NCBI RefSeq assembly: GCF_014395225.1
Contig: NZ_CP060723.1
Coordinates: 4,092,001 to 4,156,000 of the forward strand
Direction of reading: 5' to 3'
Source of the DNA: Pedobacter roseus
Lineage (GTDB): Bacteria > Bacteroidota > Bacteroidia > Sphingobacteriales > Sphingobacteriaceae
Length of the DNA stretch: 64,000 bases
Part shown: one piece after another, positions 24,794 through 33,798 of the stretch
Layout: every line of letters begins with the position of its first letter
Numbering within the stretch: position 1 is the first letter of the stretch
Notes under the pieces: generated by a model
The model's database searches: none
Told to the model about the DNA's origin: nothing
What the model saw: only the letters and a program-made list of their open reading frames with translations
Translations under genes and position numbers: made by a program

Positions 24794-26563
24794 TTAAACT
24801 TTAGCGATACCTTTCGAAGAAAATTGCAGATCGTAAAGCTTTTTGTAATAGCCGTTTAACTTTAACAGCTGTTGATGTGTGCCTTTTTCTTTGATTTCGC
24901 CTTTATCGAGTACAATAATCTGGTCGGCCTTTTGAATGGTCGATAAACGGTGGGCAATAACGATGGATGTACGTCCCTCCATTAAATTATCGATGGCTTT
25001 CTGGATCAACAATTCGGTTTCGGTATCTACAGAAGATGTGGCTTCATCTAAAACCAAAATAGCCGGATTGTGGACCAATGCACGTATAAAAGAAATCAAC
25101 TGCGCCTGCCCTGCCGAAAGTGTGGCCCCTCTTTCCATCACATTATATTGATAGCCACCAGGCAAACGTTCGATAAAATCGTGTGCACCTACTTTTTTGG
25201 CTGCATTTACTACCTCAGCGAGGGTAATTTCGGGATTATTGAGTGTGATGTTATTTAAAATCGTATCGGAGAACAGGAAAACGTCCTGAAGAACGGTTGC
25301 GATGTTACTTCGGAGGTAATCAAGGTCAAAATTTTCGATCCGGATGCCATCAACTGTAATATCTCCTTTTTTTACTTCGTAAAAGCGGTTGAGGATATTG
25401 ATGGTAGAAGATTTACCCGCCCCAGTTGCCCCTACTAAAGCTACGGTTTGGCCTGATTTTACTTCAAACGATAGATCTTTCAACACATAGTTTTCATCGT
25501 TATAAGCAAACCAAACTTTCTCAAATTTGATGTTACCATCTAGTTTTGCAGGTTTCTGGGATCCTTCATTTGGTGTAGTCTCATCAGTATCTAAAACTTT
25601 AAAAACACGTTCGGCGCCAACCATTCCCATCTGTAGCGTATTAAATTTATCAGCCAGCTGGCGGATCGGCGTAAAAACCATGCCCAGGTACATAATAAAC
25701 TGCGTAATGGTTCCCGGCGTTACATCTAAAGGTTTAGAAAGAATGCTTTTTGCACCATACCACACCAATAAACCCAGCGACATGGCCGAAATTAACTCTA
25801 CTACCGGAAAAAATATAGAATAATACCAGTTAGAACGAATATTGGCATCGCGGTAGCGTTTGTTAATGGCATAAAACTTCCGGTATTCTTGTTTTTCCCT
25901 TGCGAAATACTGCACAATAGAAACGCCTGTAATGTGTTCCTGCAAAAAGGTATTCAGGTTAGAAACCTCGTTTCTGATTTCCTGAAAAGCCACTTTTATG
26001 GCCTTCTGGAATTTGCGGGTAGCCATAATCAATAACGGAATGGGCAAAAGTACCACTAAACTCAATTCCCAATCAGTATAGAGCATTACACCAACAATCA
26101 CCACCACTTGCAAACTGTCACCAATCATGGAGATTAAACCCTCCGAAAAAATATCGGCAATGGTTTCGAGATCGGATACCGTGCGGGTAATCAATTGTCC
26201 TATCGGTGTTTTATCGAAATATTTAAGGCGAAGCCTGGTAATGTGGTTAAAAACATTGATTCTTAAGTCGCGGATAACCGATTGACCCAAGGTATTGGTT
26301 AAAAGCGTGTGGTTATACTGAATGAGCGTCTGTAAGATCAACATGAAGATCATGAGCATCGTCATATTTACCAGGCCATCATATTTTCCGGTTAAAATGT
26401 AATGATCAAGCGTATATTTTATCAAAAATGGACGAACAGGAGAAATAGCCGCCAACAAAATGGTTAAAACAACCGACCATACAAAAACGGCACGGTAAGG
26501 CTTTACATATTGAAAAATACGTTTCAGTAATCCGGTGTTGTATACGTCGCCTGTGACTGCCAT
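24794..26563 (-). CDS. ABC transporter, fused permease and ATPase (MsbA-like)
   Basis: A half-transporter of 589 residues that dimerises to export a hydrophobic substrate using ATP. Six membrane helices fill about residues 20-310, and the nucleotide-binding domain follows. It has Walker A GATGAGKSST, a Q-loop LQDVFLFSDTI, signature motif LSAGQAQL (a variant of LSGGQ), Walker B ILVLDEATSS and the switch IAHRLST. The signature motif Ala substitution is common in this subfamily. Lipid or drug export is likely but unproven. No partner ABC half-gene is next to it. Confidence 0.93.
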   Translation of the reverse strand: MAVTGDVYNTGLLKRIFQYVKPYRAVFVWSVVLTILLAAISPVRPFLIKYTLDHYILTGKYDGLVNMTMLMIFMLILQTLIQYNHTLLTNTLGQSVIRDLRINVFNHITRLRLKYFDKTPIGQLITRTVSDLETIADIFSEGLISMIGDSLQVVVIVGVMLYTDWELSLVVLLPIPLLIMATRKFQKAIKVAFQEIRNEVSNLNTFLQEHITGVSIVQYFAREKQEYRKFYAINKRYRDANIRSNWYYSIFFPVVELISAMSLGLLVWYGAKSILSKPLDVTPGTITQFIMYLGMVFTPIRQLADKFNTLQMGMVGAERVFKVLDTDETTPNEGSQKPAKLDGNIKFEKVWFAYNDENYVLKDLSFEVKSGQTVALVGATGAGKSSTINILNRFYEVKKGDITVDGIRIENFDLDYLRSNIATVLQDVFLFSDTILNNITLNNPEITLAEVVNAAKKVGAHDFIERLPGGYQYNVMERGATLSAGQAQLISFIRALVHNPAILVLDEATSSVDTETELLIQKAIDNLMEGRTSIVIAHRLSTIQKADQIIVLDKGEIKEKGTHQQLLKLNGYYKKLYDLQFSSKGIAKV

Positions 26564-26569
26564 TTTGTG

Positions 26570-26673
26570 GTTAACTGTTTAATCGTTTAAATTGGTTAAC
26601 TGTTTTCTATATCTAATTATTGAATCGATTAACTGTGCCAAGCTACAATTAACCGATTAACCAGTTTATACAG
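26570..26673. repeat. GTTAACCGATTAACTG quasi-repeat spacer
   Basis: GGTTAACTGTTTAATCG, TTGGTTAACTGTTTTC, ATTAACCGATTAACCAG and TACAGTTAACCC fill the spacer in both orientations. The phrase also fills 28190-28245, 1445-1515 and 57160-57230. Confidence 0.55.
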
Positions 26674-27426
26674 TTAACCCAAGTAGGGATACTCAATCTT
26701 TACTAAATACAAACCACAGGCGGGTACCGATTGGCCGGCCTTACTGCGGTTTTTACTTTCTATTATTGCTTTAAAATCGTCTAAATTTATTTCTTTTTTC
26801 CCAATCTGCACTAAAGTTCCCATAATAGCTCGCACCATATTCCTTAAGAAACGGTCGGCCTGGATGGTAAATACTAATCCATCTTCCTGTTCTTCAAAAA
26901 CAGCTTTGGATACCTTACAATTGTTGGTAAAGGTTTGGGTATTGGATTTACTGAAACAGGAAAAATCGGTATAATTTAATAAAAGCGCTGCTGCCTGGTT
27001 CATCGCGGCCACATCCAGTTTATCTTTAATCAACCATGAGCGGTTAAGCTTAAAAGGATTTTTTTCAAAATGAAGGTAATATTTGTAGGCACGTGCTGTG
27101 GCATCAAAACGGGCATGGGCATCATCATGTACCGGTATAATCTGTTTGGCAGCAATCTGATAAGGCAGCATGGCATTAATTCCTGCTATGGCATTTAAAA
27201 CTCTGGCTTCTTCAACATCCTCGACATCGAAATGGGCATAAAAATCGGTCGCATGTACGCCAGCATCCGTCCGCCCGCAGCCTAAGGTTTCTATAGGCTG
27301 ACGAAAAAAAACAGACATAGCTTTATCCAGCAATTCCTGAACGGTGATTGCGTTGGGTTGAATTTGCCAGCCATGATACAAACTGCCATCATAAGCCAAT
27401 TGGATGAAATACCTTTTTTTACTCAA
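26674..27426 (-). CDS. truA: tRNA pseudouridine(38-40) synthase TruA
   Basis: A cytosolic enzyme of about 250 residues that makes pseudouridine at positions 38-40 of tRNA anticodon arms. The catalytic loop GCGRTDAGVHATDF carries the essential Asp. Other motifs are LAYDGSLYHGWQIQPNA and AFKYYLHF-like RAYKYYLHF, plus DRFLRNMVRAIMG. The frame is open to 27519 through a GTG, but the first 31 residues would be repeat spacer (GTTGGGAGTATGGCG text). A TTG at 27426 fits the family start, and a -7 box lies right above it. The exact start remains unsure. Confidence 0.92.
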   Translation of the reverse strand: MSKKRYFIQLAYDGSLYHGWQIQPNAITVQELLDKAMSVFFRQPIETLGCGRTDAGVHATDFYAHFDVEDVEEARVLNAIAGINAMLPYQIAAKQIIPVHDDAHARFDATARAYKYYLHFEKNPFKLNRSWLIKDKLDVAAMNQAAALLLNYTDFSCFSKSNTQTFTNNCKVSKAVFEEQEDGLVFTIQADRFLRNMVRAIMGTLVQIGKKEINLDDFKAIIESKNRSKAGQSVPACGLYLVKIEYPYLG

Positions 27427-27433
27427 AGCGATG

Positions 27434-27441
27434 CAAAAATA
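27434..27441 (-). promoter_or_regulatory. Candidate -7 box just above truA
   Basis: CAAAAATA is TATTTTTG on the minus strand (TAnnTTTG). It lies only 8 bp before the TTG proposed as the truA start. If real, translation cannot start at the upstream GTG (27519), and the transcript would be nearly leaderless. Confidence 0.35.
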
Positions 27442-27599
27442 CAGTTTAAGGGGAAAGGGCAAAGCGCTGAGTAGGGCGTTTGGCGTTGGGAGTATGGCGT
27501 TCGGTGCAAAATCTATCACAAAAATATAAATTAATGCTTTTTAACGATCCCTACTCCTATCTGAGCACTTTAATCTTTCTTTCTTTTCTTAAAAAAAGC

Positions 27600-27607
27600 T
27601 AGATTTG
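27600..27607 (+). promoter_or_regulatory. Candidate -7 box for the DUF4293 gene
   Basis: TAGATTTG matches TAnnTTTG and lies 20 bp before the ATG at 27628. No clear TTTG is at -33, but the upstream stretch is T-rich. Confidence 0.5.
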
Positions 27608-27627
27608 TTGTTATATATTTTACATTC

Positions 27628-28095
27628 ATGATACAAAGAATACAATCGATCTGGTTTTTTTTAGCTGCTTTAACTTTAGTTTTAATGTTATTTTTGCCTA
27701 TTGCCAGTAAACAAACCACAGGAACAGAAACTGCCGTGTACTCTAGTGGTTTATTTCAGATTATTGCCGGCAAAGCAGGATCACCTTTCAAAATACAATC
27801 GTTTCTACCTTTATTGATCACCAATATTGCCATTGCGATCCTTTGTTTCATCAATATTTTCAATTTCAGAAAAAGAACCTTTCAAAAACGTTTTGCTGTT
27901 ATTTCTATCATATTGATCGGTGGTTTCGCTTTTTGGTGCAGTATTTATGCAAAAAAATTACCGGGAGGAATTGAAGGCGCGAATTTTGGCATTGGTGCTT
28001 ATTTACCCGCTTTAGCTATTTTATTTATTGTATTGGCTATTTTTGGGATTAATAAAGATGAAAGGTTGATCCGGTCGGCTGAAAGATTGAGGTAA
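27628..28095 (+). CDS. DUF4293 membrane protein
   Basis: A membrane protein of 155 residues of a family confined to Bacteroidota and without known function. The N-terminus MIQRIQSIWFFLAALTLVLM is the family signature. Four hydrophobic helices are visible (about 8-25, 55-75, 85-105 and 120-140) with basic loops between them. The gene is flanked by truA (divergent) and the Ldh-type pseudogene (convergent), with a palindromic repeat acting as probable terminator at 28125-28170. Confidence 0.88.
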   Translation: MIQRIQSIWFFLAALTLVLMLFLPIASKQTTGTETAVYSSGLFQIIAGKAGSPFKIQSFLPLLITNIAIAILCFINIFNFRKRTFQKRFAVISIILIGGFAFWCSIYAKKLPGGIEGANFGIGAYLPALAILFIVLAIFGINKDERLIRSAERLR

Positions 28096-28124
28096 TAGCG
28101 GGAAGCGGCTAAATTGATCTAAAT

Positions 28125-28170
28125 AGATCTCTCCATTCCACTGCGTTCCAGTCGAGATGACGATCTTTTT
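28125..28170 (+). repeat. REP-like palindromic repeat, possible terminator of the DUF4293 gene
   Basis: AGATC (28125-28129) pairs with GATCT (28162-28166). Between them lies CCATTCCACTGCGTTCCAGT followed by CGAGATGACG, text I recognise as common intergenic REP-like repeats of Bacteroidota. A T run (28167-28170) ends the element. Confidence 0.65.
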
Positions 28171-28246
28171 ATTAAAGTTTTCTTTTGCAATTAACCGATT
28201 TAAACAATTAACCGATTAACCATTACAAAACCGATTAACCATAAAC

Positions 28247-29331
28247 TTACTTTAACTCTTCTATCCCCAGTTTAACTGCAAGTTCATTCAGATCTTTTAC
28301 CACTACATCAATTAACGGGATACCGCTTATTTTTCTTTCCTGTTCAAATTCATGCTCAGGTTCTCCGGGAATGATTACTTTTTTGTCAGGATCGATTGTT
28401 TTAGCGCTTTTGAAACGTTCTACCCAATTATCCAGGTGATCTTTAAATTCGGCAGCCGGCCTGAAACCATCAACACGCATGGCTCCTAAGAAATGCCCAA
28501 GACCTTCGCCGACCGGATTTGCAGAAGGCTCTAAGAAAGCTACAAAAGGAGGAACCCAAGGACCATAATTGGCACCAGAAAGCACTGCTGATAAAATATC
28601 GACTGTTGCACTTAACCCGTAACCTTTATGGCTTCCATGATCTTTATCACTCCCTAATGGCAATAATGAACCGCCACTTTTTAATTCGTTCGGATCGGTA
28701 GAGTTTTCGCCGTTTTTATCCTGAACCCAGCCATCGGGATACTTTTATTGGCTCTTTGGGCGATTTCCAATTTACCATTTGCAGCAGCAGCAGTAGCCAT
28801 ATCTACAATTACCGGTGGATATTTTCCCGCCGGAAAGGCATAACACATCGGGTTTGTTCCCAATAAACGTTCGTTGGCATAAGTTGGCGCAACCAGCGGA
28901 CTGGCATTCGTCATGCTGATACCGATCATATCTTTTTCTACAGCCATTAAAGCATGGTAACCTGCAATACCAAAATGGTTCGAATTTTTAACTGAAACCC
29001 ATCCACTTCCATATTTTTCAGCCTTTTCTATGGCAACTTTCATCGCAAATGGCGCAACAACCAAACCTAAACCTGCATCGCCATCTACCGTTGCCGTAGT
29101 TGGCGTTTCGTGTACGATTTTAATATCGGGCGTAGCGTTGATTCTTTTCTTTTCCCAAAGCCGAACATAACCACTTAACCGGGCCACACCATGCGAATCA
29201 ATGCCACGTAAATCTGAACGGATTAACACATCAGTTGCTAAATCGGCATGCGTATCGGAACAGCCCATTTTTTTAAAAACGCTGTAAGTGAAAGCTCTTA
29301 GGTTGGTTTCGGTAAAGGTGATGAAGTTCAT
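28247..29331 (-). pseudogene. Ldh family malate/L-lactate-type oxidoreductase, frameshifted
   Basis: The protein belongs to the NAD(P)-dependent malate/L-lactate/ureidoglycolate dehydrogenase family (YlbC/ComC). The N-terminal part (MNFITFTETNLRAF; SDLRGIDSHGVARL; NSNHFGIAGYH; LGTNPMCYAFPAG) runs until ANKSIP and then shifts frame. The C-terminal part continues in the next frame with DGWVQDKNGENSTDPNEL, KDHGSHKGYGL and EPEHEFEQ. Joining the frames with one extra base near 28735-28738 (CCCGGATGG expected, CCCGATGG found) restores about 361 residues, the family's normal length. It is either a recent pseudogene or a sequencing error, since the rest is undamaged. Confidence 0.88.
28735..28738 (-). 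other. Frameshift site in the Ldh-type gene
   Basis: The minus strand reads ATCCCGATGGCTGG. One further G would give ATC CCG GAT GGC TGG (I P D G W), matching the conserved continuation of the family. The missing base lies in a short C/G run. Confidence 0.8.
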
Positions 29332-29397
29332 TTTAGGTATCAAGTATTAGGTATCAAGATTGACTCCGGACATCAGACTGCCGACTCCGGACTAATT
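29332..29397. repeat. GTATCAAG and ACTCCGGAC quasi-repeat spacer
   Basis: GGTATCAAGTATTAGGTATC is followed by TTGACTCCGGACATCAGACT and GCCGACTCCGGACTAATTTT. The text resembles 15007-15175 and 7637-7785. Confidence 0.5.
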
Positions 29398-30984
29398 TTA
29401 AGGCAATAAAACAGTAAAATCGCCGCCTAATGGTTCGAAATTTTCGATACAGGAAGAAAGAAAATCCTCTCCGTAATTTACATACATCGGGGCAATATTC
29501 AAGATTCTTTCCTGAAGTGTTCCACTCGGGAAAAGCCTTTTCTTTACATTATCAATCTGCAATAATGCAGTCTCGTGTTTACGTTTTTCAGCACGGAACA
29601 GTTTCTTTTCGAGGTTGGCCAGTAAATGATTGGTTTTCTGTTTCGCAGTATCGGTTGATACGGAAAGCGTTTTATCAATTTTATAAGCATTTAGCTTAAT
29701 CTGATCGAAAATGCTGTTTATCGCTCTTGTTTCATCAGCCAAACTTAACTGTGCAGTTGTATTGCGCTTTACCCAGATATTTTTAAGTTCTTCAACAGGT
29801 AAGAAAATATCTTCTAAAGAAAATCCCAGGTTATATAAGTTCTGAGCACTGCGCTTATCAATTAATAAAGCAGAGTTGCGCAACAATAAAACAGGGAAAT
29901 CAACTTTATAAAAGTCGAAATTAGCTTTCAACTGCATCCAATAAGATACTTCGGCACCACCGCCGATATAGGCAATGTTTGGGAGGATTACTTCCTGATA
30001 CATTGGCCTCATTACTACATTCGGACTAAAACGTTCGGGATGGGATTCAATTTCGGCTTTCAGTTCACTTTCAGTAAAACTGATATCGGTATGATTGACT
30101 GTATATTTACCTTTTTCAAAGATTAAACGTTCACGCAGGTTATCGATCAGGTAGAAAAAGTTAATATCGCGACCGTTTACCTGGGTTTTATAGCCCAGAT
30201 CTTCGAGGTTTTTAGAACTGTTATCGATGTTTTTTGCACTGTTGTGCTTTATGATATCTTCTGTAATGATGTTAGCAAACTGTTTTTTTAATTGCGGATC
30301 ATCTGCATTTACAATCACTAAACCATATTTTTCAAAAAGATTATTCACTAAAAACCTGGTGGCATCAGCTAAATTATCATGTTGTAAATAGGCCTGCTCT
30401 ACCAATTTGGCAATTCGTTTTCCGTTTTTAGAAATACCTAAGTAACCTTTATAGGCCGTTACCGCAGCAGCAACGGTTTTGGTACTTAATCTCCCGGTTG
30501 CACCATTGGTTTGTTGTATCCAGCTGATGTTTTTCTCATCAACGCTTACATGATTAATTTCTTCAAAATCGTGATCTTCTGTGGCCATCCAATACACCGG
30601 AACAAAATTTTTGTCTGGATGCGCCATTTTTAACTCAATGGCCAGGTTAATGGCGGTTACAATTTTATAGATGAAATAAAGCGGGCCGGTAAACAGATTT
30701 AACTGGTGGCCCGTTGTAACGGTAAAAGTATTTGCTAAACCTAAAAGCTCAATATTTTTGCTAACCGATTTATTGGGCTGTAGATGCTGATATTGCGTTT
30801 GTAAAACCTTTACCAGCATGGTACGATCGCCCTGGAAATTTCTATTTTCTATAGCTTTGGCTAAACCCTCCATATCAGGGCGATAACTATAAAAAGCCTT
30901 TAGCTGTTCTTCGTTATTAATATAATCTAAAACCAGTTTTGAAAAAGATCCGGTTTCCTGATATGAGATATATTTTGCCTGCAT
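29398..30984 (-). CDS. bshC: Bacillithiol biosynthesis cysteine-adding enzyme BshC
   Basis: BshC adds cysteine to glucosaminyl-malate in the last step of bacillithiol synthesis, in the cytosol. Bacillithiol is the main low-molecular-weight thiol of many Bacteroidota and Firmicutes. Visible family text includes FTVTTGHQLNLFTGPLYFIY, VPVYWMATEDHDFEEI, GLVIVNADDPQLK and VVMRPMYQEVILPNIAYIGG, then SYWMQLK. The length, 528 residues, is standard. The bshA and bshB genes are not in the window. It lies 66 bp upstream of the Ldh-type pseudogene. Confidence 0.96.
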   Translation of the reverse strand: MQAKYISYQETGSFSKLVLDYINNEEQLKAFYSYRPDMEGLAKAIENRNFQGDRTMLVKVLQTQYQHLQPNKSVSKNIELLGLANTFTVTTGHQLNLFTGPLYFIYKIVTAINLAIELKMAHPDKNFVPVYWMATEDHDFEEINHVSVDEKNISWIQQTNGATGRLSTKTVAAAVTAYKGYLGISKNGKRIAKLVEQAYLQHDNLADATRFLVNNLFEKYGLVIVNADDPQLKKQFANIITEDIIKHNSAKNIDNSSKNLEDLGYKTQVNGRDINFFYLIDNLRERLIFEKGKYTVNHTDISFTESELKAEIESHPERFSPNVVMRPMYQEVILPNIAYIGGGAEVSYWMQLKANFDFYKVDFPVLLLRNSALLIDKRSAQNLYNLGFSLEDIFLPVEELKNIWVKRNTTAQLSLADETRAINSIFDQIKLNAYKIDKTLSVSTDTAKQKTNHLLANLEKKLFRAEKRKHETALLQIDNVKKRLFPSGTLQERILNIAPMYVNYGEDFLSSCIENFEPLGGDFTVLLP

Positions 30985-31053
30985 GATGTGCGAAAGTAAT
31001 GCAATTTAAGGATAATTATAAAGTTGCGTTACTATTTTACAATTGTTAAATAA

Positions 31054-32895
31054 TTAGAGGTTGCTTTCTATCGCGCCAACTTTTTCGCGGTACAAATCAA
31101 TCGGACCATCTAAAAGCACTGCAATTACGGTTAACTCCGGATCTAATTTATCCTCAGGTACAGGAATGTAAACAATGCCTGGTATTTTGCTCCAGTAAAG
31201 CTTGTTATAAATTTCGTGCGGAAGCATGGTGCCCTCCCCTACAATCCTGATCCTGCTGATGTTGTTTTTTAAGCCTTTAATGGCAATTGGCCCGGTTGGT
31301 GTGCCTTCTACAAATAAATAAAGTGTTTGTTTATCTGCAGAAAGTGCAGTATTGCCCTGAAAATGCCCTGCCGGAATTCCTCCAGTTGTTTTGCATAATG
31401 CTTCAGCATTTTTGATTACCCAGTTGTTTACTGTTTGATCCAAAGGTTTAATATTGACGTTGAAACCCATTCCATCAGCTGCAAGGTTGGTGTCATTAAA
31501 AATATTAGTGCCCTTATCCAAAGTTGCAGCTAATTTTTTCAGTTTGTAGGAAACAGAAATCTGTTTATCATTTGCCGTAAATAAATCTTTTAATGAAATG
31601 GCTTCATTTTCGGTTTCAACAAGGTCAATAGGCTCATCAAAACTTACTTTTACCACCGTTACGTCCTGATCAAAATTAGTTGAAGGAATATTGAATATAT
31701 AATCGGAGGCGCTAATGTTGGTGAATTTTACCTGACCACCGCCAACTAGCTGCATATTTTTCACTTTTGATTTAATACCGGTTAGCACAATGCCTTCATC
31801 TGTTTTATAATCGAGGTAAAGGAATAGCGTTTTTTTATCTTTAGAAAGTGCAGTTTTTGCATTGAAATGTTTTTTAGAGATGCCTGTTTGCGTTCCGTAA
31901 ATCGCTTCACTATGCTTTTTGGTCCAACGGCCTAAATCTTTTAAAATCTGAACCTGTTCAGGCGCGATGGTACCATCGGCTTTTGGTCCGATATCCAATA
32001 ACAAATTACCGCCCATACTGATACAATCAACCAGGGTGCGGATAATCATGTTGGATGATTTGTAGTGATTATCATAAGGCTGATAACCCCATGAATCGTT
32101 CATGGTATAACAAAGTTCCCATTCGGGTGAGCTGGGTTTTACTACCGGAACACCCTGTTCTGGTGTATCGTAATCGCCATGTCCGTTTAGGCGAGAATTG
32201 ACAATGATATTCTGGTTTACCTTCCGTAAATTTGAGAGTATATTTTTGGCCTGCCATTCTTCTCCGCTGTGTTCCCAATCGCCATCAAACCATACCAGAT
32301 CGGGATTGTATCTTGTTGAAAGTTCGTTTAACTGTCCCTGAAAGTAATTTTGAAATTTTTTAAACCTTACGGGATCCTGTTTATAATCATATCGTTTCCT
32401 GTCGCGGGTAAAGCCATCATAATCGGGATAACTCCAATCGGGCAATGAAAAGTATAAACCTGTTTTCAATCCTGATTTTTTAAGTTCGGTTACAAATGGG
32501 GTGATTAAATCTTTTTTGGCTGCACTGCTATTAACGGTTGTGGTTGCGTTGGGCATTTTGCTATCCCAAAGGGCAACACCATCATGGTGTTTTGTGGTAA
32601 TTACCGCGTATTTAGCACCGCTTTCTCTAATCAGATTCACCCATTCTTCCGGTTTGTATTTTGCAGCGGTAAAACCATTAAGTTGTTTCATGTAAGCATC
32701 GTGATTGATGTAGTTGTTGAAAAACGACCATGATTCGGAAATACCATTAACCGAATAAATACCCCAATGGATAAAAATACCCAGTTTGGCGTCAGCAAAC
32801 CATTGCATTTTTTGACCTGAAGCTGCTGTTTGCTGAGCAGAGAGTTTACCGATAAATAATGGGAATAAAATAAAGAAAACCTTAAAATAACGCAT
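31054..32895 (-). CDS. Alpha-L-fucosidase (GH29), long form with beta-rich C-terminus
   Basis: A secreted or periplasmic hydrolase of 613 residues that removes alpha-L-fucose from glycans. Residues 1-20 form a signal peptide. The GH29 barrel has AKLGIFIHWGIYSVNG, VITTKHHDGVALWDS, LKTGLYFSLPDWSYPDY and the nucleophile Asp in PDLVWFDGDW. GGNLLLDIGPKADGTI closes the barrel. The C-terminal 270 residues hold two similar beta-rich blocks (FLYLDYKTDEGIVLTGIKSK, LYLFVEGTPTGPIAIKGLK). It is isolated from the other fucosidase by the helicase gene but transcribed in the same direction. Confidence 0.93.
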   Translation of the reverse strand: MRYFKVFFILFPLFIGKLSAQQTAASGQKMQWFADAKLGIFIHWGIYSVNGISESWSFFNNYINHDAYMKQLNGFTAAKYKPEEWVNLIRESGAKYAVITTKHHDGVALWDSKMPNATTTVNSSAAKKDLITPFVTELKKSGLKTGLYFSLPDWSYPDYDGFTRDRKRYDYKQDPVRFKKFQNYFQGQLNELSTRYNPDLVWFDGDWEHSGEEWQAKNILSNLRKVNQNIIVNSRLNGHGDYDTPEQGVPVVKPSSPEWELCYTMNDSWGYQPYDNHYKSSNMIIRTLVDCISMGGNLLLDIGPKADGTIAPEQVQILKDLGRWTKKHSEAIYGTQTGISKKHFNAKTALSKDKKTLFLYLDYKTDEGIVLTGIKSKVKNMQLVGGGQVKFTNISASDYIFNIPSTNFDQDVTVVKVSFDEPIDLVETENEAISLKDLFTANDKQISVSYKLKKLAATLDKGTNIFNDTNLAADGMGFNVNIKPLDQTVNNWVIKNAEALCKTTGGIPAGHFQGNTALSADKQTLYLFVEGTPTGPIAIKGLKNNISRIRIVGEGTMLPHEIYNKLYWSKIPGIVYIPVPEDKLDPELTVIAVLLDGPIDLYREKVGAIESNL

Positions 32896-33342
32896 GATGT
32901 TGTTTAGTATATCTAAACGTTAAATATAATATTTTGAAAGCAATTTGGTTAGAAAAAGATGTGTATTATATCACTTGATTTCTGTCAGATGGAAATATCT
33001 GACACCATTACGTTTGGTTAGGTGCCTAGGTTTCGATTGGTGCGATACCGTACCGACAGGTTAAATATATAACACCATGGAAAAGGCTGAAGATTCGCAT
33101 TTGAAAAACCGGCTTTTATTAACTAAACCCGATAGAAGGGAACCCGATTCTTCATCGGGTGGAATGATAGCGGGACTACTGAATCCGAAACGCCACTGAA
33201 ACTGCTTTTCAAAAAAAATAAATTACTCAACTTAATATCTTACACCAATATTGTACTCGTTGATGCTGTGAAATTTGTAAATTATAGCTAGATTTCGTGT
33301 CAGATATTAACTTTTAACTTCACTAAAACAGATTAAGATACC
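32896..33342. other. Intergenic region with a family 1 repeat
   Basis: No gene is seen. A TTTCTGTCAGATGGAAATATC tract at about 32980-33000 contains GTCAGAT/ATCTGAC, a loose hairpin with TCTGACACC (to about 33006). The family 1 repeat is at 33119-33213. No consensus promoter was found for the hypothetical gene that follows. Confidence 0.5.
33119..33213 (+). repeat. Dispersed palindromic element, family 1, copy 3
   Basis: It starts TTAACTAAACCCGAT (33119-33133), has the hairpin ACCCGAT-TCTTC-ATCGGGT (33142-33160), then AGCGGGAC (33169-33176) and ends CTGCTTTTCAAA (33202-33213). Only the stem sequence differs from copies at 12062 and 19698. Confidence 0.75.
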
Positions 33343-33675
33343 TTGAAAAAAGTTACCTTATTTCACCTGGAAAAACCTGATATCAAAATATCGATGGAAT
33401 TGTATTTTAATGATAATGACCAATTGTACTTTGATGGATACGATATTGGAAAATCAGTTGAAGCCGCCTGGGGAGATACTGATTATGAGTACAGCTATAC
33501 AATTGAATCAGAAGAAGTAGATAAGTTTTACCAAATCTTTAATTTAGAGTCAGGTGATAAATCTGGGTTATTACTCGCTTTAAAGCATCGGTTTAGTAGT
33601 GATAAAGCCTATTCATTATTCGGCGATTTTATGAATGCTAATCATGTCATATACAGTAGTTTTTCATGGAGCTGA
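33343..33675 (+). CDS. Hypothetical small acidic protein
   Basis: I do not recognise this 110-residue protein. It begins with TTG (an ATG 17 codons later is an alternative) and is rich in Asp, Glu and Tyr. MELYFNDNDQLYFDGYDIG and TDYEYSYTIESEEVDKFYQIF look like alternating strands and a helix. SGLLLALKHRFSSDKAYSLFGDF near the end looks helical. Its size and acidity resemble immunity-type proteins, but no toxin gene lies next to it. It stands alone, opposite to its neighbours' direction, between two repeat or terminator zones. Confidence 0.6.
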   Translation: MKKVTLFHLEKPDIKISMELYFNDNDQLYFDGYDIGKSVEAAWGDTDYEYSYTIESEEVDKFYQIFNLESGDKSGLLLALKHRFSSDKAYSLFGDFMNANHVIYSSFSWS

Positions 33676-33743
33676 GGAGTAAAACTATCTAAAGAACCCC
33701 TTACGAACGATTCCTAAACATCAAATAATCAATTGTTGTTTAC

Positions 33744-33776
33744 AAAAAAAGCCGCCCCGAAAAATCGGGACGGCTT
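33744..33776 (-). terminator. Intrinsic terminator of the DEAD-box gene
   Basis: AAGCCG (33749-33754) and CCCGA pair with TCGGG and CGGCTT (33765-33776) with one mismatch. On the minus strand a run of seven T follows, 23 bp after the stop codon. Confidence 0.88.
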
Positions 33777-33798
33777 GTAAAATATTTGGTTTAGTGAT

